Positions 17,030-26,208 are shown, counted from the first letter of the stretch. The stretch is 64,000 nucleotides of DNA from Bradyrhizobium genosp. L (GCF_015624485.1 NZ_CP061378.1:1240001-1304000), one strand, 5' to 3'. The notes: generated from the sequence alone by a model not told the origin. Made by a program: numbers and translations.

Positions 17030-18022
17030 TCAGGTGAACCTGGCCCGGTAGTCCTGCGGCGTGGTGGCGAGCAGCCGCAGGAAGCTGCGGCGCATGGTCT
17101 CCTCCGAGCCGAAGCCGCAACGTTGCGAGATGCGTTTGATGGGCAGCCGCGTCTCCGACAGCAGATGCCGCGCGCCTTCGACCCTCAGGCGTTCGATCGC
17201 ACGCGCAGGTGTCAGTCCGGTCGATTCCGCATAGTGCCGGCTGAAGCTGCGCTCGCTCATGCCGGCCTGCTTCGCCAGCGTCGGCAGCGAGAGATCGCCG
17301 GCCAGATGGGCACTGATCCAGTCATGCAAGGCGCTGAACCTGTCGTCGGTCGCCTGCAAGGAGAGGATCTCGCTGAACTGGGCCTGTCCACCCGGCCGCT
17401 TGAGAAACACGACCAGGTAGCGCGCGACGGCGAGCGCCATGGCGCGGCCGAGGTCTTCCTCCACCAGGGCCAGCGCGAGGTCGATGCCGGAGGTGACACC
17501 GGCCGAGGTCCAGATCGAACCGTCGCGGACGAAGATCGGATCGCTTTCGACCTTGACGAGCGGAAACCGCCGGGCGAGCTCGGCGCAGAAGCTCCAATGC
17601 GTTACCGCGCGCCGCCCGTCGAGCGCGCCTGATGCCGCGAGCAGGAAAGCCCCGGTGCAGACCGACGCGGTGCGCCGCGCCTGCCTGCTGCGCCGACGCA
17701 CCCAGTCGACCAGTTCGGTGTCTTCGGTTGCGGCGTCGACGCCGTCGCCGCCGGCGATCACCAGCGTATCGAGCTCTGCATCGATGGACGAAAGCGGATG
17801 CACCGCAATCCCGACGCCGGCCGACGCCTCGACCGTCGGGCCGTGTCTCGCGACGATGCGAACGACATAGGGCTCGGCGTTGCCGGCCTTCGACATCATC
17901 GCGTTGGCGGAGGCGAACACCTGCAGCGGGCCGGTGACATCGAGCAACTGCACGGACGGAAAGGCGACGACTTCGACCAGCCGGCTGTCGCTTGGCCGAG
18001 AACGAGGGGGTTTTGGCGTCAT
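17030..18022 (-). CDS. GlxA-type AraC-family regulator with DJ-1/PfpI domain
   Basis: A 330-residue regulator. Residues about 12-190 form a DJ-1/PfpI-like domain with the nucleophile-elbow sequence SVCTGAFLLAASG. The C-terminal 100 residues carry the AraC double helix-turn-helix (TLAKQAGMSERSFSRHYAESTG and PIKRISQRCGFGSEETMRRSF). It is divergent from an isonitrile-hydratase-like gene whose product shares its N-terminal fold, with only 56 bp between the starts. That arrangement strongly suggests it regulates the neighbour. Confidence 0.92.
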   Translation of the reverse strand: MTPKPPRSRPSDSRLVEVVAFPSVQLLDVTGPLQVFASANAMMSKAGNAEPYVVRIVARHGPTVEASAGVGIAVHPLSSIDAELDTLVIAGGDGVDAATEDTELVDWVRRRSRQARRTASVCTGAFLLAASGALDGRRAVTHWSFCAELARRFPLVKVESDPIFVRDGSIWTSAGVTSGIDLALALVEEDLGRAMALAVARYLVVFLKRPGGQAQFSEILSLQATDDRFSALHDWISAHLAGDLSLPTLAKQAGMSERSFSRHYAESTGLTPARAIERLRVEGARHLLSETRLPIKRISQRCGFGSEETMRRSFLRLLATTPQDYRARFT

Positions 18023-18078
18023 GGTGCGAACGTCGCGCGATAGCCTGGTGTTGTCCAGAGTGGAACAGGAGACGGCGG

Positions 18079-18789
18079 ATGATCCCCCATGACGTTCACT
18101 TGCAGATCGGCTCGCTGCTGTTCGAGGCGGTCGACCAGATCGATCTGACCGGCCCCTTCGAGGTGCTGTCGCGGATTCCCAACGCGACCTATCGCATCTA
18201 CGGCAAGACGGCCGGCGCGGTTCGCGACGTCAAGGGATTGCGGCTGACGCCCGATGGCACGCTGGCCGAGGCGCCGCCGCTCGATGTCCTGCATGTGCCG
18301 GGTGGATTCGGCCAGGAAGCCCTGATGGACGACGAGGAGGTGCTCGGCTGGATCCGCCAGCAGGCGGCGGGGGCATGCAGCATCTTCTCGGTGTGCACCG
18401 GTGCTCTGCTGTGCGGCGCTGCCGGGCTGTTGAAGGGACGCAGGGCGACCACCCATTGGGCGTCGTTTCATCTGCTGCCGCTGTTCGGCGCGATCCCGGT
18501 CAACGAGCGCGTGGTGGTCGACGGCAGCTACATCTTTGCCGCCGGCGTCACCGCGGGCATCGACGGTGCGTTGCGGCTTGCGGCCGAATTGCGCGGCGAC
18601 GATGCCGCGCGCGCGATCCAGCTCTACATGGCCTATGCGCCGGAGCCGCCGTTCGACAGCGGTACGCCGGAGACCGCGCCGCCCGCGATCCTCGCGCAAT
18701 CGCGAGAGTCTGTGCGCGCCATTACCGCGCAGCGGGAAGGGACGGCACGGCGCGTCGGCGCACGGCTTGGTGTTGTTGTTCAGGAATAG
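18079..18789 (+). CDS. DJ-1/PfpI-family protein resembling isonitrile hydratase
   Basis: A 236-residue cytoplasmic enzyme. The layout follows isonitrile hydratase InhA of Pseudomonas (isonitrile to N-substituted formamide): IDLTGPFEVL near residue 21 with Asp22, HVPGGFGQ near 72-79, and the nucleophile Cys106 in SVCTGALLCGAAGLLKGRRATTHW. Start at 18079 (MIPHDVHLQIG). It is paired head-to-head with a GlxA-type regulator. Isonitrile hydration is the best family-level guess; other DJ-1 activities such as glyoxalase or chaperone remain possible. Confidence 0.75.
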   Translation: MIPHDVHLQIGSLLFEAVDQIDLTGPFEVLSRIPNATYRIYGKTAGAVRDVKGLRLTPDGTLAEAPPLDVLHVPGGFGQEALMDDEEVLGWIRQQAAGACSIFSVCTGALLCGAAGLLKGRRATTHWASFHLLPLFGAIPVNERVVVDGSYIFAAGVTAGIDGALRLAAELRGDDAARAIQLYMAYAPEPPFDSGTPETAPPAILAQSRESVRAITAQREGTARRVGARLGVVVQE

Positions 18790-18816
18790 CGCGCTGCGGC
18801 GCCGATTTTTGAACCA

Positions 18817-18936
18817 GTCGTCCTGGCGAAAGCCAGGACCCATAACCACCGAACATGGACTGTGGTGGGATGGCGGCCCCAGCGTCGCGCAACAAAACCC
18901 GAACAGGGTAATGGGTCCTGGCTTTCGCCAGGACGA
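18817..18936. repeat. Palindromic repeat element, family A copy 1
   Basis: A 120-bp element with inverted ends. The left arm is GTCGTCCTGGCGAAAGCCAG followed by GACCCATAACCAC; the right arm mirrors it and ends GGACGAC. Each arm is itself a hairpin. Further copies occur at 36655, 52513 and 63044. It lies between a plus-strand and a minus-strand stop codon. Confidence 0.85.
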
Positions 18937-18962
18937 CGTTGAGTGCTTAGATGCTCGGTGTT

Positions 18963-19445
18963 CTAATTCCCGGGCTCGAACGTGCAGTCGGCGCCGCCGC
19001 CGGCCTTGTCCTTGATCGCGGCCGGATCGAGCGTGCAGGACAGTTTTGACAGCGCCTCGTAGATGGTGCCGGCGGCGCCGTCGCCGGGCACGCCGGCCAG
19101 TGCTACGGTGGCATAGATCGCGTTGGCCTCGGCGCCCTTCACGGTGCGGGTGTGGTGGCCGAAGGTCAATTCGCAGGAGCGCGAAGTGATGTCGACATTG
19201 CTGGCGCGGCAGACGACCTTGTCCGCCGTGACCACGATCTTCTTGGTGCAGGGGAAATTGCTGTTGCCGTTGAAAAACGCGGCGACCGCCTTCTTCGCCT
19301 TGGCAGGCATCGGCGAATAGGGCGCGACGACGCCGGCCAGCGCCAATCCGACCGAGCCGGAGGCGGTCGCGGGGGCGGCTGACGCACTGGAAGTCGCGGC
19401 CAGCGCGAGCGCGCCTGTGACAATCATCAATCCGGTGAATTTCAT
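18963..19445 (-). CDS. Small exported protein of unknown function
   Basis: A 160-residue protein with a clear Sec signal (MKFTGLMIVTGALALAATSSASA, cleavage near residue 23). The start at 19445 is preferred over one eight codons upstream because the signal begins there. The mature part has four cysteines (contexts PCTKK, VCRAS, SCELT, SCTLD) plus one near the C-terminus (ADCTF), suggesting periplasmic disulfides. I do not recognise a family. It ends 27 bp from a family A repeat. Confidence 0.72.
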   Translation of the reverse strand: MKFTGLMIVTGALALAATSSASAAPATASGSVGLALAGVVAPYSPMPAKAKKAVAAFFNGNSNFPCTKKIVVTADKVVCRASNVDITSRSCELTFGHHTRTVKGAEANAIYATVALAGVPGDGAAGTIYEALSKLSCTLDPAAIKDKAGGGADCTFEPGN

Positions 19446-19699
19446 CCTGGCCTCCCGCATACTGCGCATTTTCGCGACGCGGAATCGCTACCACGGGCTG
19501 TGTCGGATCATGGTGAGGCGGTTCACAGCGCTCCCACAACTTCGCGTGAGGAATCCGCTCCGCGGATAGGGCAGGGCGGCCCCGCGCGGATCGGCTTGCA
19601 CGATCGCGCCATCGGCGTCACAGTCCGGTTCGCGGCAGCGATGCCGCCAACAATGACGGCAAAGAACGCTTAAGTCCGAGGAACGCCGAGGAAAACGTC

Positions 19700-20764
19700 A
19701 TGGCGGCCATGCGCATCGACTGCGACATCCATCCCGCGGTGGGGGGAACGCGCACCACGCTGCTGCCCTATCTCAGCGATCACTGGAAGGAGCAGGTGGT
19801 CAGCCGCGCCATCGATGGGCTCGATCTCAACTCCTATCCGCCATCGATGCCGCTCTCCGGCCGGGCCGACTGGCGGCCGGCCGACGGCAGCAAGCCGGGC
19901 GGCGATCTTGCGATGGTGCAGCGCGGCGCGTTCGACCAGCTCGGTGCCAGCCACGCCATCTGCAATGTCGTCTATGGCGCGCAGGCGGTGTTCGATTCCT
20001 ACATGGCGGCGGACTTCTGCAAGGCGATCAACGACTGGATCGCGGCGGAATGGCTCGCCAAGGACAACCGGCTGCGCGCTTCGATCGTGGTGCCGATCCA
20101 GGCACCGGACCTTGCGGTCGAGGAGATCGAGCGTCGGGCCAAGGACAATCGCTTCGTCTCCATCTTGGTGCCGTCGCAGGGCGAGACGCTGCTCGGGCGG
20201 CGGCACTATTGGCCGATCTATCAGGCCGCTGAGAAATACAGACTGCCGCTCGCGATCCACGCCGGCAGCGCCTATCGGACGGCGCCGAGCTCGGTCGGCT
20301 GGCCGTCCTATCGCTACGAATATTATCTCGCCGAGGCGCAGGCTTTCCAGGCGCAGGCGTTGAGCCTGATCTATGAGGGCGTGTTCGGCAAATTCCCGGG
20401 CCTGACCGTCGTGCTGATGGAATCGGGCGTGAGCTGGCTGCCGACTTTCATGTGGCGGGCGAACAAGACCTGGCGCGGCGTCCGCGTCGAGGTGCCCTGG
20501 GTCGAGCGCGAGCCCGCCGCGATCATCCGCGACCATTTCCGCGTCACCATGCAGCCGTTCGACGCCCCGCCGGATGCGACCGGCGTGGCCGACGTGATCG
20601 ATCAGATCGGCTCGGACAAGATGTTCCTGTTCGCCTCCGACTATCCGCACTGGCAGTTCAACGGCGACGACCCGATCCCGCCGCATCTGCCGAAGGCCCT
20701 CGTCAAGCGGATGTGCGAAGACAATCCGCTCGAAACCTTTCCGCGATTGAAGCTCGACTCTTAA
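19700..20764 (+). CDS. Amidohydrolase (amidohydrolase_2 / ACMSD-like TIM barrel)
   Basis: A 354-residue TIM-barrel metal-dependent hydrolase or decarboxylase. Visible elements are the N-terminal metal motif RIDCDIHP (Asp9-x-His11), the strand region LPLAIHAGSAYR, the ESGVSWLP segment and the C-terminal FASDYPHWQF aspartate. The family includes 2-amino-3-carboxymuconate semialdehyde and gamma-resorcylate decarboxylases. It is the first of a tandem pair followed by a Rieske ferredoxin with gaps under 12 bp, so the genes form an operon, probably catabolic. Confidence 0.88.
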   Translation: MAAMRIDCDIHPAVGGTRTTLLPYLSDHWKEQVVSRAIDGLDLNSYPPSMPLSGRADWRPADGSKPGGDLAMVQRGAFDQLGASHAICNVVYGAQAVFDSYMAADFCKAINDWIAAEWLAKDNRLRASIVVPIQAPDLAVEEIERRAKDNRFVSILVPSQGETLLGRRHYWPIYQAAEKYRLPLAIHAGSAYRTAPSSVGWPSYRYEYYLAEAQAFQAQALSLIYEGVFGKFPGLTVVLMESGVSWLPTFMWRANKTWRGVRVEVPWVEREPAAIIRDHFRVTMQPFDAPPDATGVADVIDQIGSDKMFLFASDYPHWQFNGDDPIPPHLPKALVKRMCEDNPLETFPRLKLDS

Positions 20765-20775
20765 GGGAGCAGCGC

Positions 20776-21888
20776 ATGAGTGACGTCATCGACCGCCCGA
20801 TGCTGGAAACAGAAAAGACCGCGGCGACGCGGCTGCGGATCATCGACTGCGACGTCCATCCGAGCATCCACTCGCATGACGACCTCAACGAGTTCCTGCC
20901 GAAGCGCTGGCAGCAGCATCTCAAGGAATACGGCAGTCATCTGCGCACGCCCTATATCGGCACCACGCCGTATCCGCGTTCCTCGCCGCTGATTGCGCGG
21001 CGCGACGCCTGGCCGCCGACCGGGGGGGTGCCCGGCTCCGATCTCGACTTCATGCGCAAGCAGCACCTCGATCCGTTCGACGTCGAGTTCGGCATCTTGC
21101 AGGTGCTCGACCTCTTCATCTTCTCGCAGCAGAACCTCGAATTCGGCGCCGCGATCCAGCGCGCTATCAATGACTGGCAGCTCGCGTTCTGGGCGCACCG
21201 CGATCCGCGCCTGAAGGCCTCGATCCTGGTCGGGCAGGACGGCAGCGATCTCGGCCTCGCCGAGATCGAGCGCTGCGCCAGGACCGGTGAATACATCCAG
21301 ATCAACGTCTCGCCGCGCGCCAACGAGCCGCTCGGCCGTCGCCGCTACTGGCCGATCTACGAGCGCGCGCAGGCGCTCGATCTGCCGCTCGGCATCCATG
21401 TCGGCGGCTATGGCGGGCACGCGCCGACCGGCGGCGGCTGGCCGTCCTACTACTGCGAGGAGCATCAGTCGAATGCGCACACGATGGCCTCGATGCTCAC
21501 CAGCCTGGTGCTCGAAGGCGTGCCGGAGCGCTTCCCGAAACTAAAGATCGTGTTCATCGAGGGCGGCTTCGGCTGGATCCCGTCGACGATATGGCGGATG
21601 GACCAGCATTTCGAGCGCTTCCGCAGCGAGGTGCCGCATCTCAAGCGCAAGCCGAGCGAATATGTGAAGAATCAGTTCTGGTTCACGACCCAGCCGATCG
21701 ACGAGCCGGACGAGGCGAAACATCTGCGCCAGCTGATCGAATGGGTCGGCATCGATCGCCTGCTGTTCTCGTCGGACTATCCGCACTGGGACTATGACGA
21801 CGCGCGCTACGCCTTCAAGACGCCGCTGACGGAGGCCGAGCGGCGCAAGATCTTCAACACCAATGCGCGCGCGGTTTACAAGTTCTAG
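20776..21888 (+). CDS. Amidohydrolase, paralogue of the upstream gene
   Basis: A 370-residue second member of the amidohydrolase_2 family. It has the same motifs: RIIDCDVHPS (Asp26-x-His28), LPLGIHVGGYGGH, FIEGGFGWIPSTIWRMD, and FSSDYPHWDYDDARYAF. The start at 20776 follows GGGAGCAGCGC. It sits 11 bp after its paralogue. The two proteins are clearly related but diverged, so they may form a hetero-oligomer or act on successive intermediates. Confidence 0.88.
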   Translation: MSDVIDRPMLETEKTAATRLRIIDCDVHPSIHSHDDLNEFLPKRWQQHLKEYGSHLRTPYIGTTPYPRSSPLIARRDAWPPTGGVPGSDLDFMRKQHLDPFDVEFGILQVLDLFIFSQQNLEFGAAIQRAINDWQLAFWAHRDPRLKASILVGQDGSDLGLAEIERCARTGEYIQINVSPRANEPLGRRRYWPIYERAQALDLPLGIHVGGYGGHAPTGGGWPSYYCEEHQSNAHTMASMLTSLVLEGVPERFPKLKIVFIEGGFGWIPSTIWRMDQHFERFRSEVPHLKRKPSEYVKNQFWFTTQPIDEPDEAKHLRQLIEWVGIDRLLFSSDYPHWDYDDARYAFKTPLTEAERRKIFNTNARAVYKF

Positions 21889-21896
21889 GACTGAGG

Positions 21897-22310
21897 ATGG
21901 CCCGTCACATCGTCGCGCGCACCAGCGAGATTCCTGCCGGCGGCAACAAGGTGTTCGGCATCGAGGGCCGCGACATCGTCGTGTTCCATGTCAACGGCGA
22001 GTTCTTTGCGCTGCTCAACCGCTGCCCGCATGAGGGGGCGCCGCTGGAGAAGGCGGCCTGCGTCGCGCGGCTGACCTCGCCGGAGCCCGGCATCTACCAG
22101 CGCGACCGCGTCGGCGAGATGCTGCGCTGTCCGTGGCATGGCTGGGAGTTCGACATGCGCAACGGCCAGTCCTGGTTCGATCCGAGCCGCCTCAAAATCC
22201 GCTCCTACCCGGTCGCGGTCGAGAGCGGCGCGGAATTGCAGAAGGGCCCTTACGTGGCCGAGACCTTTCCGGTGCACATCGAGGACAATTACGTGATCGT
22301 GGAGATGTAG
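21897..22310 (+). CDS. Rieske [2Fe-2S] ferredoxin
   Basis: A 137-residue single-domain Rieske protein. Ligands are complete: Cys43-Pro-His45 and Cys78-Pro-Trp-His81. It lacks the large catalytic domain of Rieske oxygenases, so it is an electron-transfer component. It starts 9 bp after the second amidohydrolase. A flavin/[2Fe-2S] reductase is encoded two genes downstream (23138), but no oxygenase alpha subunit is in the window. Confidence 0.92.
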   Translation: MARHIVARTSEIPAGGNKVFGIEGRDIVVFHVNGEFFALLNRCPHEGAPLEKAACVARLTSPEPGIYQRDRVGEMLRCPWHGWEFDMRNGQSWFDPSRLKIRSYPVAVESGAELQKGPYVAETFPVHIEDNYVIVEM

Positions 22311-22456
22311 GCGCAGCTCGAACCCGGCCGTTCCCAGTATTTATTGCAATTCATGCAATAATGAAGTGCCGGTGGCGCCAATTCTCTTGGTCGGCGCAAT
22401 GAGCCATCTTGAAGTCGTGAACGGGACAGCCCCACCACGATTTCAGGAACCGGACC

Positions 22457-23074
22457 ATGAAGCTCTACCATTTTCCACTGTCGGGCCACGCGCACCGCGC
22501 CCGCCTTTTCATCTCGCTGCTCGGCATTCCGCATGAACTGATCGAAGTCGATCTTCGATCGGGCGCGCAGAAGACGACGGAATACCTCGCCCTCAATCCG
22601 TTCGGCCAGGTGCCGGTGCTGGATGATGACGGCACCGTCGTTCCGGATTCCAACGCGATCCTGGTGTATCTCGCGACCAAGCTCGGCCGCACCGACTGGC
22701 TCCCCACCGACGCCAAGGGCGCTGCTGCCGTGCAGCGCTGGCTGTCGGTCGCCGCCGGCGATCTCGCGTTCGGCCCCGCGGCGGCGCGGCTCGTCACCGT
22801 GTTCGGCGCAAAATTCAATCCGGAAGACGTGATCGGCCGTGCGCATGTGCTGCTGAAGCGGCTCGAAGCCCATCTCGCCGGCCGCGACTGGCTGGTCGGC
22901 ACGCAGCCGACGATCGCCGATATCGCGCTCTACAGCTATCTGTCGAGCGCGCCCGAAGGCAATGTCGATCTCTCGCCGTATCTGCGCGTCAACGCCTTCC
23001 TGCGCCGGATCGAGGCGCTGCCGGGCTTCGTGCCGTTTGCGAAGACGTCCGCCGGCCTGACGGCCGCCGCATAA
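22457..23074 (+). CDS. Glutathione S-transferase
   Basis: A 205-residue cytosolic GST. The thioredoxin-fold N-terminal domain begins [20 protein letters not shown] and contains the cis-Pro motif [20 protein letters not shown] (about 50-70), the glutathione-binding Ser/Asn site. The C-terminal helical domain has the N-capping-type segment [12 protein letters not shown]. It is on the same strand as the amidohydrolase-Rieske genes, 146 bp downstream, and may conjugate or isomerise a product of that pathway. Confidence 0.92.
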   Translation: MKLYHFPLSGHAHRARLFISLLGIPHELIEVDLRSGAQKTTEYLALNPFGQVPVLDDDGTVVPDSNAILVYLATKLGRTDWLPTDAKGAAAVQRWLSVAAGDLAFGPAAARLVTVFGAKFNPEDVIGRAHVLLKRLEAHLAGRDWLVGTQPTIADIALYSYLSSAPEGNVDLSPYLRVNAFLRRIEALPGFVPFAKTSAGLTAAA

Positions 23075-23085
23075 GACGTTGACCG

Positions 23086-23105
23086 GGCGCGCCTTCGGGT
23101 GCGCC
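23086..23105 (+). terminator. Hairpin with UUCG tetraloop after the GST gene
   Basis: GGCGCGCC-TTCG-GGTGCGCC: an 8-bp stem (one G-T wobble) capped by a stable cUUCGg loop, 11 bp after the GST stop codon and 33 bp before the next start. There is no T-run, so it may be a weak terminator or mRNA-processing element. Confidence 0.55.
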
Positions 23106-23137
23106 TCGTCCGGTCCCGACAAGGGGAGGGCAACGAC

Positions 23138-25213
23138 ATGAGCGACAGACGAACCAAGACCAAGCTCGCCACCTGGCACGCCGGCGAAAAGGCGATTCAG
23201 CAGAAGGTCGGCGTCGCCGAACGGATGGAAGCCGTCGGCCAGCGCGCGGTGCGCGACTTCATGCCAGACCAGCACCGCGAGTTCTACGGCCAGATTCCGT
23301 TCATTGTCGCGGGCAGCGTCGATCGGAACGGCGACGCATGGGTGACGCTGCTCGCCGGCAGGCCCGGCTTCATCTCCTCGCCGACATCGCGGAGCCTCGA
23401 GATCGATGCGCGGCCTGACCCGACCGATCCCGCAAGCGAGGGCATGCAGGCGGGCGACGCGATCGGCCTGTTGGGAATCGAACTGCACACACGGCGCCGC
23501 AACCGCGCCAACGGGGTGCTGCGTGCAGCGTCGGGCAAGGCACTCAGCTTCGAGCTCGATCAGAGTTTCGGCAACTGCCCGCAATATATCCAGCTGCGCG
23601 ATTTCAGGCTCGTCCGCGAGCCGAGCGCGCCGTTCACCGGGGCGGTCGAACAGAGCACTGCGCTCGATGCGGCCGCGCGCGACATGATCAAGGCGGCGGA
23701 CACGTTCTTCGTGGCATCCTATGCCGAGCGCGAGGATCGTCGCCAGGTCGATGTGTCGCATCGCGGCGGCAAGTCGGGTTTCGTTCGCGTCGGCGACGAT
23801 GGCCGGCTCACGATTCCCGATTTCGCCGGCAATCTGTTCTTCAACACGCTCGGCAACATCCTGCTCAACGGCAAGGCCGGGCTGGTGTTCGTCGATTTCG
23901 AGACCGGCGACATGCTGCAGCTCACCGGCGATGCCGAGGTGATGCTGGATTCGCCGGAGATCGCGGCGTTCCAGGGCGCGGAGCGGCTCTGGCGCTTTCG
24001 AGCGCGACGGGTGGTGCGCAGGCGCGGCGCGCTGCCGCTGCGCTGGGCCTTCCGCAGCGACGGCTGGTCGCCCAACGCGCTGATGACCGGCGACTGGGCG
24101 CAGGCGGCTGACCGCATTCGGGCGGCCGAGCTGGCGACGCGCTGGCGTCCGTTCAGGGTCACTGACATTGTCGACGAGAGCGCGTCGATCCGCTCGTTTC
24201 ATCTGCAGCCGGATGACGGGGCCGGGCTGCTGCCGCACCGCGCCGGACAGCATCTGCCGATCCGCCTGTCGTTGCCCGGCTCCGATAAGCCGGTCTTCCG
24301 GACTTACACACTGTCGGTCGCGCCGTCTGATGGGATGTACCGCATCAGCGTGAAGCGCGACGGCGTGGTGTCTCGGCATCTGCACGACAACATCCATGTC
24401 GGCGACATCATCGAGGCGCGGGCGCCTGATGGCGCATTCACGATCGATGCGCGCGAGAAGCGGCCTGCGGTGCTGCTTGCCGGCGGTGTCGGCATCACGC
24501 CGATGCTGGCGATGCTGCGCCACGTGGTCTACGAGGGGCTCCGCACCCGCGGCATCCGGCCGACGGTCTTGGTCCAGGCCGCGCACACGAAGCAGGACCG
24601 TGCGTTCGGTCGTGAGTTGCAGCAATTGGCCGAAGCTGCCGGTGGCGCCGTCAGGATCGTGCGTGTGCTGGGCAACGTCGAGGAAGCCGAGCAGGGTGCC
24701 GATTACGACGCCGCGGGTCGGATCGACATGGCGCTGCTGTCGCGCGTGCTGCCGTTCAACGATTACGACTTCTATCTGTGCGGGCCGCCGCAGTTCACGC
24801 AGTCGCTCTACGACGGCCTGCGAAGCCACAATATCGCGGACGACCGGATCCACGCCGAGGCATTCGGTCCGTCGTCGCTGCTGCGAAAGCCTGACCTTAC
24901 CAAGGCCGTGCCGCAACGCCGCCCGCCCGCGACCACGGCGGTCGCAGTCGCCTTCACCGAGTCGTCGAAGGAGGCGCGCTGGACGCCGGAAGCGGGAACG
25001 CTGCTCGAGTTGGCCGAAGCGCGCGGCCTCAATCCGCCCTTCAGTTGCCGCGCCGGGAATTGCGGATCATGCCGCACCAGATTGCTGACCGGCGCGGTGA
25101 CCTATCTGAAGGAGCCGACCGCAGAGGTGGCCGACGACGAGGTGCTGATCTGCTGCGCGGTGCCGGCGAAACCGGAGGCCGACGCTGACGGCCGGATCCA
25201 ACTCGCGCTTTAG
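23138..25213 (+). CDS. PNPOx-like domain fused to ferredoxin-NADP-reductase-type oxidoreductase with C-terminal [2Fe-2S]
   Basis: A 691-residue fusion. Residues 1 to about 320 hold a pyridoxamine-5-phosphate-oxidase-like split barrel (FMPDQHREFYGQIPFIVAGSVD...) repeated in loose form (MIKAADTFFVASY...). Then follow an FAD domain (RTYTLSV, about 387), an NAD domain (GGVGITPMLAML, about 448) and a plant-type ferredoxin with cysteines in CRAGNCGSC (about 636-644) and a fourth in CCAVP (about 675). The start at 23138 follows AAGGGGAGGG. It probably passes electrons from NAD(P)H to an acceptor, possibly the Rieske protein at 21897; that pairing is inference. Confidence 0.88.
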   Translation: MSDRRTKTKLATWHAGEKAIQQKVGVAERMEAVGQRAVRDFMPDQHREFYGQIPFIVAGSVDRNGDAWVTLLAGRPGFISSPTSRSLEIDARPDPTDPASEGMQAGDAIGLLGIELHTRRRNRANGVLRAASGKALSFELDQSFGNCPQYIQLRDFRLVREPSAPFTGAVEQSTALDAAARDMIKAADTFFVASYAEREDRRQVDVSHRGGKSGFVRVGDDGRLTIPDFAGNLFFNTLGNILLNGKAGLVFVDFETGDMLQLTGDAEVMLDSPEIAAFQGAERLWRFRARRVVRRRGALPLRWAFRSDGWSPNALMTGDWAQAADRIRAAELATRWRPFRVTDIVDESASIRSFHLQPDDGAGLLPHRAGQHLPIRLSLPGSDKPVFRTYTLSVAPSDGMYRISVKRDGVVSRHLHDNIHVGDIIEARAPDGAFTIDAREKRPAVLLAGGVGITPMLAMLRHVVYEGLRTRGIRPTVLVQAAHTKQDRAFGRELQQLAEAAGGAVRIVRVLGNVEEAEQGADYDAAGRIDMALLSRVLPFNDYDFYLCGPPQFTQSLYDGLRSHNIADDRIHAEAFGPSSLLRKPDLTKAVPQRRPPATTAVAVAFTESSKEARWTPEAGTLLELAEARGLNPPFSCRAGNCGSCRTRLLTGAVTYLKEPTAEVADDEVLICCAVPAKPEADADGRIQLAL

Positions 25214-26208
25214 GTGCGCGGCGCGGCCTCGCCGGGCCGTGTAGCCCTGGGTTTGATGGCCAGCACCGTGCTGTAGGGGTTGCCGAACACGAATGTCTTC
25301 GACGTGCGCCAGATGATCCGCTCCAGCTCGACGAATGTGCGCATTTTCAGCCGGTACTTCCACAGCAGCAGGTGTTGAATGAAATTCCAGGTGAGGCCCC
25401 AGGCCCAGAAGGGCAGGCGCCGATACCGGATCGGGCCGAAGCCGAGCTGGCGCAGCTTGTAGACCAGCAGGTTGGCGCCGACGAAATTGTAGCGCCAGTT
25501 GTCGAAGAAGGCCGTGACGCTGCGAAAATCCTGCTCGCGGCGACAATGATCCAGCGCCCCCGGCGTGTGGATCAACAGCCGACCGCCCGGCTTCAGCATT
25601 CGCCAGCACCGGGCCAGCCAGGCATCGAGGTCCTTGGTGTAACCGATCGACTCGAACGAATAGATCGCATCGAAGCTTTCGCTGGGCAGGTCGAGGCTGT
25701 CGAAATCCGTGACGATCACCTCCCCGCGTCCGCCGAGCTTCGCGAATTTGCGCCGGCAGATCTCGGCCTGCACGGGTGAATTGGTCACGCAGACCATCTC
25801 GATGTTGCTCCGGCCGGCGAGGTATGCCGCCGCGGCGCCCGATCCGCAGCCGAGATCCAGGAACCGCATCCCGTCCTTCGGCCTCAGAAGAATGTATTCC
25901 GCCGCGTAGGGGGGCGAGAACGGCGTTCGGGGGAATACACAGGTGCTGTAGTTCGCCTGCTCGTCGCGATAGGTGCCGAACACGTCGTCATAGGTTCGCG
26001 TCTCGTCATCGTGCTTGAGGAAATCGTTCGGCTGCGGCGCCCACTCGACCAGTTGGCGCTGCTCGAACTGATTGAGCCCGTGGCCGATCTCGCTCGCATC
26101 TCTCGGACGGGTGACCAGAAGGAAAAGCACGTAGTGAAGCAGGACGTAGGCCGCGATCAGCGCGACGATGATCGCCGCGGCCAACTGAAGCACCAGAATG
26201 AGGTCCAA
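25210..26208 (-). CDS. Membrane-anchored SAM-dependent methyltransferase
   Basis: A protein of about 332 residues with one or two N-terminal membrane helices (LILVLQLAAAIIVALIAAYVLLHYVLFLLV) and a class I methyltransferase domain. The SAM motif is MRFLDLGCGSGAAAAYLAG, followed by motif II/III-like IVTDFDSLDLPSESFDAIYSFESIGY. The chosen start is TTG at 26208 because CAGGAG lies 6 bases upstream; an ATG at 26262 would add 18 residues of atypical sequence. The stop overlaps the 3' end of the convergent reductase gene by 4 bp. The fold resembles sterol/cyclopropane-fatty-acid-type methyltransferases; a lipid substrate at the membrane is plausible. Confidence 0.82.
   Translation of the reverse strand: MDLILVLQLAAAIIVALIAAYVLLHYVLFLLVTRPRDASEIGHGLNQFEQRQLVEWAPQPNDFLKHDDETRTYDDVFGTYRDEQANYSTCVFPRTPFSPPYAAEYILLRPKDGMRFLDLGCGSGAAAAYLAGRSNIEMVCVTNSPVQAEICRRKFAKLGGRGEVIVTDFDSLDLPSESFDAIYSFESIGYTKDLDAWLARCWRMLKPGGRLLIHTPGALDHCRREQDFRSVTAFFDNWRYNFVGANLLVYKLRQLGFGPIRYRRLPFWAWGLTWNFIQHLLLWKYRLKMRTFVELERIIWRTSKTFVFGNPYSTVLAIKPRATRPGEAAPRT

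Noticed and set aside
22289..24916. 875-codon minus-strand open frame
   Set aside because: It is opposite the GST and the reductase fusion, both of which carry clear motifs. The antisense translation is Arg/His-rich with no recognisable domain.
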